DNA of 64,000 nucleotides from Serratia oryzae (GCF_001976145.1 NZ_MOXD01000008.1:1-64000); one strand, 5' to 3'. Shown: positions 9,003 to 16,611, counted from the stretch's first letter. Notes: a model not told the origin generated them from the letters alone. A program made the numbers and translations.

Positions 9003-9200
9003 GTGGTCTGAGACTGACGCTTTCGAGCGACCACTAAAAAGCTACCGAAACCTGAAAGGAAGCGCTTTAAGAGCGGTAACCCCCCTGAGCCTTTGAAAGC
9101 GGGGATCGCAGTAAATGCGATGAAGGTATACTTATCCCAGTGAAATGGCTAACAACAAGCATTTCTTAGCCGCCAGTATTGCCAGCCGAGGATACTGTGA
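9003..9200. ncRNA. Candidate structured non-coding RNA or cis-acting element
   Basis: Several perfect small stems follow one another: GTGGT 9003-9007 with ACCAC 9030-9034 enclosing CGCT-TTCG-AGCG (9018-9029); CCCC near 9081 with GGGG 9101-9104; ATCGCA 9105-9110 with TGCGAT 9116-9121; GGCTAA 9147-9152 with TTAGCC 9166-9171; CAGTAT 9174-9179 with ATACTG 9192-9197. There is no reading frame. Strand and function are unknown. Confidence 0.35.
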
Positions 9201-9418
9201 TTGGCTTTCAACCAAGTGACGACTAGCCATTATCAGGCAACGGCTTTCTAAGCCAGACCTGCTAAAGCGCAACTGTCATCACATCCTTAATCCGGGTTGC
9301 TCCGCTGCAACTCAGGTTATCTATACCCAAAATCTCTAGCGTCCAATAAACGCTGCTGGCTGCGCTCTGCTATGCCGAAAGGCATCTGCTAGCGCCTGCC
9401 CTGCTGCGTTTGGTGCAC

Positions 9419-9448
9419 GGCGTCACTTTTACTTGTGAAAGTGACGCC
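9419..9448. repeat. Strong 11-bp inverted repeat
   Basis: GGCGTCACTTT (9419-9429) and its exact reverse complement (9438-9448) flank an eight-base loop. No T-run follows on either strand, so a protein-binding or RNA-processing hairpin is likelier than an intrinsic terminator. Confidence 0.7.
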
Positions 9449-9760
9449 GCAGCACGGACCCACTTCAGCCTTAGAGATACGCAACTTCACACAAAAGTCA
9501 TGCATCTGACACACATGTTCTACGTCGGGCTGACCATTTTTTACAGGAGAGTTGAACTGATACCGAGGCAGGCCACAACGGCCTGAGGGGATACCTGCAT
9601 CGCAGGAGGCTGCACAGAGTGCATTACCGATACCCCGCCATACCTCAACTGCTGCCGCTCTGGCGCACAGGTATCGTTCCAGGCAGATCATATTGATGCT
9701 TCTGCCGTTTAGCCCATGCGCCAGAGAAATGCAGCGTGTTGATATTGTGAGAAGTTTGCT

Positions 9761-10639
9761 ATGAGTAAATTAAGCCGTGAAATGAAAATGCTGGCGAAGC
9801 AAGTCGGCGGTAGTTTTAAAACCGTGCATGATCGTACCCGCATTATGGATAGATTTTGCCGTCACCTGCTTGCGCTCAATATTCAGGTTCGTGATGTTCA
9901 ACATCTAAAATCCAAGCATATCGAAAGCTATATTGCCGCTCGCCAATCGGCAGGTATCGCGATCCGTTCCCTTCATAACGAAATGTCGGCACTGCGCACG
10001 GTGTTTCAGATGGCGGGTAGGGAAAAGCTAGCCATGTCTGAACGTCTGACCAATAAAGCACTGGGATTAAGCGGAGCGAGCCGAGCAGGCACCAAGTTCG
10101 CGATCCCGGAAGAACGTTTCCAGGCCGTATTACAAAGCGCAAAACAGCATGACAAAGGGCTGGCTTGTGCTCTTCAACTTGCCCGGTTGCTGGGGTTACG
10201 TTCCCAAGAGGCGGTGCAATGTGCTAGCTCACTGAAAAAATGGGAGAAACAGCTTGAGCGCAATCAATCCACTCTCACCGTTGTTTTTGGTACGAAAGGT
10301 GGCAGGCCACGTGAAACGCGGATCATCGATCGCAAGGCGGTTCAGCAGGCGGTAAAAGACGCTTTACTGGTTGCTCAAACACGTAACGGCAAATTGATCG
10401 ATAAACCCGATTTAAAAACCGCCATGAACTTCTGGCGCTCTCATACCGCACGCTTAGGGCTCACCGGCCATTATTCCCCACACAGCCTGCGCTACGCATG
10501 GGCGCAGGACGCTATCCGTTTCTACCTGTCACAGGGATTCTCTCGCAGTGAAGCCAGGGCGCTCACGTCAATGGATCTTGGGCACGGTGATGGTAGAGGG
10601 CGCTACGTTGAGCGCGTTTACAGCAGGAAGGAGGACTAA
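9761..10639 (+). CDS. Integrase-domain (tyrosine recombinase) protein
   Basis: A protein of 292 residues with an N-terminal SAM-like core-binding part (about residues 5-95) and a C-terminal catalytic part showing LLGLRSQEA, HSLRYAWA, a glycine-rich GHGDGRGRY segment and a final ERVYSRK tyrosine. It belongs to the integrase-domain proteins commonly encoded just upstream of alpA in P4-like islands, and differs from the DUF4102 integrases at both island ends. It has its own start after a 1-kb non-coding region and is followed two bases later by alpA, so it is the first gene of the replication operon. Its substrate site is unknown; it may act in resolution, excision or inversion. Confidence 0.85.
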   Translation: MSKLSREMKMLAKQVGGSFKTVHDRTRIMDRFCRHLLALNIQVRDVQHLKSKHIESYIAARQSAGIAIRSLHNEMSALRTVFQMAGREKLAMSERLTNKALGLSGASRAGTKFAIPEERFQAVLQSAKQHDKGLACALQLARLLGLRSQEAVQCASSLKKWEKQLERNQSTLTVVFGTKGGRPRETRIIDRKAVQQAVKDALLVAQTRNGKLIDKPDLKTAMNFWRSHTARLGLTGHYSPHSLRYAWAQDAIRFYLSQGFSRSEARALTSMDLGHGDGRGRYVERVYSRKED

Positions 10640-10641
10640 TC

Positions 10642-10842
10642 ATGGCGGATATCAAGTTGTTGCGCTTAACGGATGTGATGCAAAAAACCGGATTCAAGAA
10701 ATCATGGATTTACCTTTTGATAAATCAGGGCGGTTTTCCTCCTGCGGTCAAAATCGGTTCCCGCTCTGTAGCTTGGGTGGAAAGCGAAGTGAACGCATGG
10801 ATTGCTGAGCGTATCAACAAACGCGAGGAGTCGCTCAAATGA
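10642..10842 (+). CDS. alpA: AlpA-family DNA-binding regulator
   Basis: A 66-residue protein with the AlpA/MerR-like winged HTH: LLRLTDVMQKTGFKKSWIY..., then GGFPPAVKIGSRSVAW and EVNAWI. AlpA proteins (P4 Vis, CP4-57 AlpA) activate int or excision and late genes in P4-type elements. It lies between the internal recombinase and the ash-like frame; its TGA overlaps the next ATG (ATGATAA), suggesting coupling. Confidence 0.92.
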   Translation: MADIKLLRLTDVMQKTGFKKSWIYLLINQGGFPPAVKIGSRSVAWVESEVNAWIAERINKREESLK

Positions 10843-11369
10843 TAAATTCTTATTTTTTTCTGGCGGGCCATTTACGATATAATGCCGATGCTGAGGCAAA
10901 ATCCGCAGCCGGAATTGGCGTTCCGAATCCCCTGACGGTTCTCAAATACGCACACAGAGTGTATTTGAGAAATGCTCGTGCACACCTGTTGTCTATGGTA
11001 GTCCGGGCAGGGCTTCCGAAAGGAAGGCCGGTATCCGTTGGGGCCGGTACGCCAACCCTGTTCGGGCTACCACCCAATGGGCTTGGCGTCTCTGGTGGTA
11101 GCGTAAAAAATACCCCAACGGAGGCGGCCCTATGGCTACTACCCTTCCTTTTTTATACCCGCAATTCTTCATTTCTTCTGCGGGGGTGCATCATGTATGA
11201 CCCCACACCGCTTACGCTGCAAGAACTCATCGATCAATGCAGGGCGTTGGCTTATGCCATTATCGAACTGAGTAATCCCCTCGCTAAAGAACTGCTGACG
11301 TTTATCCTGTGGGAGCGTCTCAACCAGTTGGACCAATCACTGGAAGCAGAGGTGCCTAACGATGAGTAA
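10839..11369 (+). CDS. Ash-family leader-region protein, possibly two products in one frame
   Basis: The open frame of 176 codons begins at an ATG overlapping the alpA stop, behind GAGGAG. Residues 15-80 (NADAEAKSAAGIGVPNPL... then SMVVRAGLPKGRPVS) resemble the Ash family that overlies the immunity RNA region of P4-like elements. A second good start at 11193, preceded by GGGGGTG, would give a 58-residue protein (MYDPTPLTLQELIDQ...). That C-terminal part looks more like a real conserved protein, and it overlaps the primase start by eight bases. The 5' part may be translated incidentally, with the DNA mainly encoding RNA structure. The short frame from 11132 (MATTLPFLYP...) in another phase is also typical of these leader regions. 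Confidence 0.6.
   Translation: MINSYFFLAGHLRYNADAEAKSAAGIGVPNPLTVLKYAHRVYLRNARAHLLSMVVRAGLPKGRPVSVGAGTPTLFGLPPNGLGVSGGSVKNTPTEAALWLLPFLFYTRNSSFLLRGCIMYDPTPLTLQELIDQCRALAYAIIELSNPLAKELLTFILWERLNQLDQSLEAEVPNDE
11009..11101 (+). ncRNA. Candidate P4 CI-like immunity RNA hairpins
   Basis: Two hairpins lie in the leader before the primase gene: CTTCC-GAAA-GGAAG near 11014-11027, extended by flanking GG/CC pairs, and CTACCACC (11067-11074) with GGTGGTAG (11094-11101). In P4 the equivalent position encodes the CI antisense RNA that controls expression of the alpha operon. Function here is inferred from position only. Confidence 0.35.
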
Positions 11370-13398
11370 ATTTGTCTCGGATATCGCCGCTAAATGCCGC
11401 CACCGCTGGCCGTCTGTTCTTGCTGCGCTGAATATCTCGATTCTACCAGGAGGAAAACACGGCCCTTGCCCTGCCTGCGGTGGGAAAGACCGCTTCCGCT
11501 TTGACGATAAACAAGGCCGGGGAACGTGGTTCTGTAATCAATGTGGTCATGGTGATGGGCTCGATCTGATCGCCCTGGTAAAGCAATGCGATCTGTCAGC
11601 CGCTGCAAAACTGGTGGCGAGTCTGACATTACCAGCATCCACAGCGCCAGCCAGGGAAAAAGCTGTTAACCGTTTACCACCTCAGGAAAAAATCCAGCAT
11701 ATGCTGGCCCATGCAAGCAGTGGTAAAAGCGCGTATCTGAAAGCCAAAGGACTATCCGCCATTCTTCCCTGCCTGACAGCACAACAAAAAATGCAAATCA
11801 GCGGCATTACATTCGATGAAGGTAGCCTTCTGCTAACGCTGCATCGTGTTTCCGGTGAGCTCACCGGCGCACAATTGATCAATGCCAGCGGGGAGAAACG
11901 GCTAATGCCAGGCTCTCAGTTAAAAGGTGCTTTTATCACGGTAAGTTTCCCAAAAGCACCTGAAACCATCGTGATCGCTGAAGGTTACGCTACCGGCCTT
12001 ACTCTCAGCCAGACCACAACAGCGGCAGTTGTCGCGGCGGTTTCTGCCAACAACCTGATGAATGTCGCCAAAGCCTTACGCAATGAGTATCCCGAGGCCA
12101 CCATTATTCTGGCGGGCGATCATGACATTCACACCGATGGTTCAACCAACATCGGTAAAGAGCTGGCAGAAAAGGCCGCGCTAGCCGTGGATGGCTGGGT
12201 TTCATTACCCCCTGCCACTACTCTCTGCGACTGGGATGATTTTCGCCAACAATACGGCCTTGAAGCCACCAAAACCGCTTTCAACCAACAACGCTATAAA
12301 CCAAGTATCATGCCGATACCTCTTACCCGCATTGACTACACCGCACCGGAATTCAACACCTCACTTCCTCTGCGTAAAGGTTCTGACGGCTTTGATACGC
12401 GGCAGGATTACCTGATTAAAGGCTATTTACCCAGTTCGTCTGTTGCCAGTGCTTACGGTGCCAGCGGGTCTTATAAATCCTTCCTGGCTGTATCTTGGGG
12501 ATGCCATATCGCCACTGGCAAACCCTGGGCTGGCAAACCGGTTACACAGGGAGCCGTGATTTATGTCGTCGGTGAAGGTGGGATCGGCGTTCCCCGCCGT
12601 ATCCGGGCATGGGAGCAGACGATTAACGGCGGTAGCCCAATTGATGCGCTTTATCGCGTCGACTGCCCCATCTTTCCGGCTAGCCCGGAGAGCGTGCAAC
12701 AGGTGATACAAGCCGCCAGCGATGTTAAGGCCGCAACCGGTATGCCAATTCGCCTGATCATTCTGGATACTCTCGCCCGCTGTTTTGGTGGTTCAGATGA
12801 GAACGCTGCCAAAGACATGGGCGCTTTCATTCAAGGGTGCGACTACATCAAAGCGGCAACGCAGGCCACGGTGTTAATTATTCACCACTCAGGTAAAGAT
12901 CAGGACAAAGGCGCACGCGGCTCCAGCGCCTTTCGGGCCGCTTTGGATGTGGAGTTCAACGTGCGCCGTGAGGGTGATGGCGGCGCGTTGATCCTCAGTT
13001 GCACCAAAATGAAAGATGCAGAAGAGCCGTCACGACGCGCCTATGACCTGAATTCTGTCGACCTATACGTTGACGATGACGGTGACCTGATCACCTCACT
13101 GGTCCTGAACGATGAAGGCCGCGAAGTCAGGGAAGATGATGTCGCTAACGATCCCGATTTAGCCGGTATTTCTCGGCTGACGGAAAATCATGTCGCCCTG
13201 TGGCAAGCCATTCGTTCACGCACGGCCAGCGGTGATAGCTGCACCCGCGCCCTGGTTAGAGACGATATGAAAGCGATGGGATTTGATGTGTCCAAGAAGT
13301 TTGCCCGTTGGCTAGACAAGCTGGAAAAAGACGGCCTGATCGCATTCGACGGTGAGCACATCACACCGTTACCGCACCGAAACAAAGTGGGGGATTAA
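11362..13398 (+). CDS. P4 alpha-like primase/helicase
   Basis: A protein of 678 residues. The N terminus has a zinc-binding domain with CPACGGKDRFRF and WFCNQCGHGDG (residues about 32-63), as in the P4 alpha primase. A TOPRIM domain follows around residues 195-260 (VIAEGYATG...ILAGDHD). The C-terminal half is a RepA/AAA_25-type RecA-like ATPase with Walker A GASGSYKSF near residue 368 and a LIILDTLARCFGG Walker B. It should prime and unwind DNA for autonomous replication of the excised element. It is shorter than P4 alpha (777 residues) and uses a RecA-like motor instead of the SF3 helicase. Its stop codon lies inside the first iteron of the repeat cluster downstream. Confidence 0.93.
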   Translation: MSKFVSDIAAKCRHRWPSVLAALNISILPGGKHGPCPACGGKDRFRFDDKQGRGTWFCNQCGHGDGLDLIALVKQCDLSAAAKLVASLTLPASTAPAREKAVNRLPPQEKIQHMLAHASSGKSAYLKAKGLSAILPCLTAQQKMQISGITFDEGSLLLTLHRVSGELTGAQLINASGEKRLMPGSQLKGAFITVSFPKAPETIVIAEGYATGLTLSQTTTAAVVAAVSANNLMNVAKALRNEYPEATIILAGDHDIHTDGSTNIGKELAEKAALAVDGWVSLPPATTLCDWDDFRQQYGLEATKTAFNQQRYKPSIMPIPLTRIDYTAPEFNTSLPLRKGSDGFDTRQDYLIKGYLPSSSVASAYGASGSYKSFLAVSWGCHIATGKPWAGKPVTQGAVIYVVGEGGIGVPRRIRAWEQTINGGSPIDALYRVDCPIFPASPESVQQVIQAASDVKAATGMPIRLIILDTLARCFGGSDENAAKDMGAFIQGCDYIKAATQATVLIIHHSGKDQDKGARGSSAFRAALDVEFNVRREGDGGALILSCTKMKDAEEPSRRAYDLNSVDLYVDDDGDLITSLVLNDEGREVREDDVANDPDLAGISRLTENHVALWQAIRSRTASGDSCTRALVRDDMKAMGFDVSKKFARWLDKLEKDGLIAFDGEHITPLPHRNKVGD

Positions 13399-13588
13399 CT
13401 GGGGGAGATGTGGGGGAATCTGGCTATCGGGTTTTAATATCCAGCATGTTCCCCCACTTCCCAAATGTATATATACGCTAAGTGGGGGAGATAAACTAAC
13501 CATCTAATAAATAACACTTTTAAGTTAAACTCGGAAACAAGGTGGGGGAAGAAGTGGCCCACACTTAAGTGGGGGATAAAGTGGGGGA
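13387..13588. repeat. Iteron cluster, candidate replication origin
   Basis: GTGGGGGA occurs six times in direct orientation (13387, 13410, 13482, 13542, 13569, 13581), once inverted (13450-13457), and once with one change (CTGGGGGA, 13399). AT-rich segments lie between copies (for example ATGTATATATACG at about 13465 and the stretch 13501-13530). An iteron array next to a primase gene with AT-rich spacers is typical of an origin. Confidence 0.65.
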
Positions 13589-13611
13589 AACTCTTTCTGA
13601 TCGCTCACCTA

Positions 13612-13872
13612 TCATTCCCCCTTTTCTACTCTGGCCTTTCTATCAAGTAATCTCCCCGAATCATCAAAATAACGACTGGGCCAGATCTCCGCAGGGTGTA
13701 TTTCAAGTGCGTTTGCCACAAGCCATTCCCCTTTCGGCCATGGGCGAGAAAGAACATTGCCGAGTGTTGACGAGCTTAGCCCTGCCGCACGTGATAACGC
13801 TGACATAGTGGTCCCTCTTTTCCGTAATGCGGCAATGATATCTGCCTGATGCCAATCTTTTTGTGGTGTCAT
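13612..13872 (-). CDS. Ner/SfsB-like DNA-binding regulator
   Basis: An 86-residue protein with WHQADIIAALRKRGTTMSALSRAAGLSS and WPKGEWLVANALEIHPAEIWPSRY, the pattern of Mu Ner, Nlp and SfsB-type winged HTH proteins. It is divergent from the XRE gene at 13991 and shares with it an intergenic region with a perfect inverted repeat. It is therefore probably one half of the island's lysis-lysogeny type switch. The AT-rich origin-like region lies directly downstream of its stop. Confidence 0.9.
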   Translation of the reverse strand: MTPQKDWHQADIIAALRKRGTTMSALSRAAGLSSSTLGNVLSRPWPKGEWLVANALEIHPAEIWPSRYFDDSGRLLDRKARVEKGE

Positions 13873-13912
13873 ACCTGCTCCCGTTAAGATCTCAAGTAAA
13901 CGTACACCCTAA

Positions 13913-13933
13913 ATACTAAGGATTACTTAGTAT
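13913..13933. promoter_or_regulatory. Operator-like inverted repeat between divergent regulators
   Basis: ATACTAAG-GATTA-CTTAGTAT is a perfect eight-base-arm repeat centred between the Ner-like and XRE genes. It is the natural binding site for one of the two. Confidence 0.65.
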
Positions 13934-13990
13934 ATTTTCAAGGCGCAAAGATGAGAATCGCGACAAGTCACGTTAAAAATCAGGATTCTT

Positions 13991-14245
13991 ATGTTGCCTC
14001 ATCGCTTAAAAGCTGCACGTTTAAAGGCTGGTTTGTCACAGGAACGCCTGGGTATCCTTGCTGGGATAGATGAGGCGACAGCCAGCGCCCGTATGAATCA
14101 ATATGAGCGCGGTACGCACACGCCAGACTTTGAGCTAGCCTGCCGGTTAGCATCAGTTCTGGATATTCCAGCCTGCTATTTCTATGCGGTGGAAGACGAT
14201 CTGGCGGATATGATACTTGCGTATTATAAATCGCGAACTGTTTAA
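13991..14245 (+). CDS. XRE-family transcriptional regulator
   Basis: An 84-residue single-domain helix-turn-helix protein (LKAARLKAGLSQERLGILAGI...ARMNQYERGTHTPDFELACRLASVLDIPACYFYA), the cI/XRE type common in phages and islands. It is divergent from the Ner-like gene with an operator-like repeat between them and is followed after 72 bases by a membrane protein gene on the same strand. It probably represses one or both divergent promoters. Confidence 0.9.
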   Translation: MLPHRLKAARLKAGLSQERLGILAGIDEATASARMNQYERGTHTPDFELACRLASVLDIPACYFYAVEDDLADMILAYYKSRTV

Positions 14246-14317
14246 TATTATTTTAAGGTTAATAGCAGAGAGAAGCATTCTTTAGGAGTATAAACTTATT
14301 AAGGGAATTTAATAAAA

Positions 14318-14953
14318 ATGATAGCAGAAATGGATTTTGTTAATTCAGTAATGGAAAATAAATTAAGCGCAGACATTGTAATATTAATTTTAGCTCTTTG
14401 GTTTCTCAAAGTTATTTTCAGCTCACCGAAAGAAACATTAAATATTATTGAGCATCTACGCACAAAGAAAATAAAATATCTTGAGGATCTATTAAAATTT
14501 ACATCATTACATGATGATGATAAAAAGAAAATAGAGCAAGAGCAACGGAAACTAGCATTGCGGAAATTAACAAACATAAGGAATGTTAACAAGGTAATTC
14601 CATTGTTCGAGATTATAAAGAAGCAGGATCTTCCTGTTAAATTCTTCGAAAAATCAAGTCAATATATAAATAATAAAAATGGGAAGCTTACACTCGACAC
14701 CGGATGGACATTTTGGCTATTTGATTGGTTATTCACTCGAGTAATTTCAATCATGATAATATCTCAGAGTAGTTTCATAGTTACATATTCAATTTTTCAT
14801 GATGAAATAAAACCTCACATTTTCTTGCTCTTATTAATTATATTTGTGCCTTGCATAATATTTGGAGTGTACATTTGGAAAGCAAGCTTAACCAAATCAA
14901 AAATCAAAAACATAAAGCTAATGCTTGAAGAGAGTCAGCGGGATAACGAATAG
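14318..14953 (+). CDS. Membrane protein of unknown function
   Basis: A 211-residue protein, very AT-rich. One hydrophobic segment lies near the N terminus (about residues 18-36, IVILILALWFLKVIF). A charged lysine-rich middle follows (KKIKYLEDLLKF...DDDKKKIEQEQRKLALRK). Two further hydrophobic segments lie at about residues 128-155 and 167-186. I do not recognise the family. It lies alone between the XRE regulator and the integrase, a usual cargo position in P4-like islands, so a defence, exclusion or phage-interaction function is possible but unsupported by any motif. Confidence 0.7.
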   Translation: MIAEMDFVNSVMENKLSADIVILILALWFLKVIFSSPKETLNIIEHLRTKKIKYLEDLLKFTSLHDDDKKKIEQEQRKLALRKLTNIRNVNKVIPLFEIIKKQDLPVKFFEKSSQYINNKNGKLTLDTGWTFWLFDWLFTRVISIMIISQSSFIVTYSIFHDEIKPHIFLLLLIIFVPCIIFGVYIWKASLTKSKIKNIKLMLEESQRDNE

Positions 14954-15025
14954 GAATCTCGCTAACCTCTTATCGTTCTTATATGGTTGAAAAAGTAAGG
15001 TATTTGATTTTTTCAACCTTTTAAT

Positions 15026-16279
15026 TTAATTCCTAAACTCATATGGCACCACATGCGCCTTGCGGTTCGCATCCAGATAATCCGCCCACCATTGCAGCAT
15101 CAGCTTACGTTCTTCGATGTGTTCAGCCTTATGGATATAAGCCGCCCGCACGCTATTGCGTTCCTGGTGGCTCATTTGCCGCTCTACTGCGTCCTTTGAC
15201 CACTGCCCAGACTCAACCAGTGCGCTACAGGCCATGGTGCGGAAACCATGCCCGCACAACTCAGTTGTGGTGTTATATCCCATGACGCGCAATGCATTAT
15301 TGACGGTATTTTCACTCATGGGTTTGGTAGGACGATGATCGCCAGGGAAAATAAGCTCATGGTTGCCGCTAATCGCCTTGATCTCTTCCAACAGTGCTAA
15401 AGCCTGCCGGGATAAAGGCACCAAATGCTCGGTACGCATTTTTGCCCCACGTTGAGAGTGTTTTACACCCGGTATCGCTTCACGTTCAGCCGGTATGGTC
15501 CACATAGCACGTTTAAAGTCGATTTCAGTCCAACGGGCAAAGCGCAGTTCGCTGGAGCGGATAAAGACACATAGCGTTAACTTTAAGGCTAAGGTGGTCA
15601 ACGTCCGCCCTTTATAGTGCTCAATCCTTGCCAGAAAATCCGGTAACCTCTCCAGTTTCAAAGCAGGTCGATGGGTGGCTTTTGGCGAAGCTAACGCCCC
15701 AGAGAGATCTTGGGCGGGATTACGCTCTATCAGATCGTTCTGTACGGCGTAGCGCATTATATCGGTCACCCGCTGACGCAGCCGTGACGCCAAATCGAGA
15801 TGGCCGTTTTGCTCCACCACTTTCAACGGCTCAAGCAAGTCTTTGGCTTTCAGGTCAGCAATGTGGCGCTGCCCTATCGCCGGCAGAATATTGCGTTCCA
15901 TGTCACGCCATACCCTTTCAGCATGCGTTTTTGACCAGCGATTCTGACTAATTTGCTGGAACCAGTCATGCGCCACTTTTTCGAAGGTATTCAGCGCAAC
16001 CTGCGCTTCTTCTTTTTCTACTTCCCGTTTTTCTGCCGGGTTGATGCCATCGGCTAACAACAGCCGTACCTCATCGCGCTTCTCTCTGGCCTTGGCCAAC
16101 GAGATCAGCGGATAGGCACCAAAAGCAATCCGGCTCTCCTTACCGGCAAAACGGTACTTGAGATACCAGCGCTTAGAGCCGTTAGGATTTACCAAAAGAT
16201 ACAGGCCATGCGCATCCGCGAGTTTGTAGGCTTTCTCGCGAGGCTTGGCGGTTCTAGCTACAACGTCTGTCAGGGCCAT
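15026..16279 (-). CDS. P4-type tyrosine integrase of the inner leuX island
   Basis: A full-length DUF4102-type integrase of 417 residues. The N-terminal arm-binding domain has KLADAHGLYLLV near residue 20. The catalytic part shows RSSELRFARW, HGFRTMACSAL, MSHQERNSV and the Tyr of AAYIHKAEHIEERKLM. It reads away from the tRNA gene, whose 3' end is the att core, as usual for this class. It is homologous to the integrase at 3371 but clearly diverged. The start codon region is covered by GGGGGTCAA-type repeats, suggesting autoregulation. GC content is closer to the host than that of the outer integrase. Confidence 0.96.
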   Translation of the reverse strand: MALTDVVARTAKPREKAYKLADAHGLYLLVNPNGSKRWYLKYRFAGKESRIAFGAYPLISLAKAREKRDEVRLLLADGINPAEKREVEKEEAQVALNTFEKVAHDWFQQISQNRWSKTHAERVWRDMERNILPAIGQRHIADLKAKDLLEPLKVVEQNGHLDLASRLRQRVTDIMRYAVQNDLIERNPAQDLSGALASPKATHRPALKLERLPDFLARIEHYKGRTLTTLALKLTLCVFIRSSELRFARWTEIDFKRAMWTIPAEREAIPGVKHSQRGAKMRTEHLVPLSRQALALLEEIKAISGNHELIFPGDHRPTKPMSENTVNNALRVMGYNTTTELCGHGFRTMACSALVESGQWSKDAVERQMSHQERNSVRAAYIHKAEHIEERKLMLQWWADYLDANRKAHVVPYEFRN

Positions 16280-16280
16280 A

Positions 16281-16333
16281 ATTGGGGGTCAACTCATTAT
16301 CGAAGTGGGTTGACCCTCATCTTGACCCCCAAA
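16281..16333. repeat. Inverted and direct boxes over the inner integrase start
   Basis: TTGGGGGTCAA (about 16282-16292) is repeated inverted as TTGACCC (16310-16316) and TTGACCCCCAA (16322-16332). The arrangement parallels the GCCCCC boxes at the outer integrase (4659-4692), with a different base pattern. Likely repressor or integrase sites. Confidence 0.55.
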
Positions 16334-16460
16334 TCATCTGGATGTCAATGGACGAAAAAAGACCACCGTGGATAAAGTAGACAGCTCAGGGAAGTGCAAT
16401 GGCGTATTAAATACGTTATTTAACAATAAGATATGGACGTTAATGGAGGATTATGGACAT

Positions 16461-16484
16461 AAAAAAAGCCACCCTAAGGTGACT
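16461..16484 (-). terminator. Terminator downstream of leuX
   Basis: On the minus strand the stem AGTCACC-TTAG-GGTGGCT (one G-T pair) is followed by seven T. It lies just beyond the tRNA 3' end, inside the island, and stops leuX transcription before int. Confidence 0.75.
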
Positions 16485-16497
16485 TAATTTCATACTA

Positions 16498-16582
16498 TGG
16501 TGCCGAAGGCCGGACTCGAACCGGCACGTCTTTCAACGGTTGATTTTGAATCAACTGCGTCTACCGATTTCGCCACTTCGGC
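16498..16582 (-). tRNA. leuX: tRNA-Leu(CAA)
   Basis: An 85-base tRNA with encoded CCA. The acceptor GCCGAAG pairs with CTTCGGC, the anticodon stem GTTGA/TCAAC encloses loop TTCAAAA with anticodon CAA, the T arm reads CCGGTTCGAGTCCGG, and there is a long variable arm as in type II tRNAs. It decodes UUG. It is the integration site: the last 20 or so bases are duplicated at 4804-4823. leuX is a known hot spot for P4-like islands in enterobacteria. Confidence 0.97.
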
Positions 16583-16611
16583 ACAGGAAGCAGTATGCGG
16601 AAAACGTGGGC

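Larger units (their letters stand above)
8781..9760. other. Gene-free 1-kb region rich in inverted repeats
   Basis: No convincing coding frame is present over almost a kilobase. The segment 9003-9200 contains a series of short perfect hairpins, described separately, and 9419-9448 holds a strong inverted repeat. The region lies upstream of the recombinase-alpA-ash-primase genes and may contain the regulatory or replication sequences of the island. Confidence 0.6.

Noticed and set aside
9389-9691. 100-codon minus-strand frame
   Set aside because: Crosses the 11-bp inverted repeat and has a composition typical of a chance frame. No start signal.
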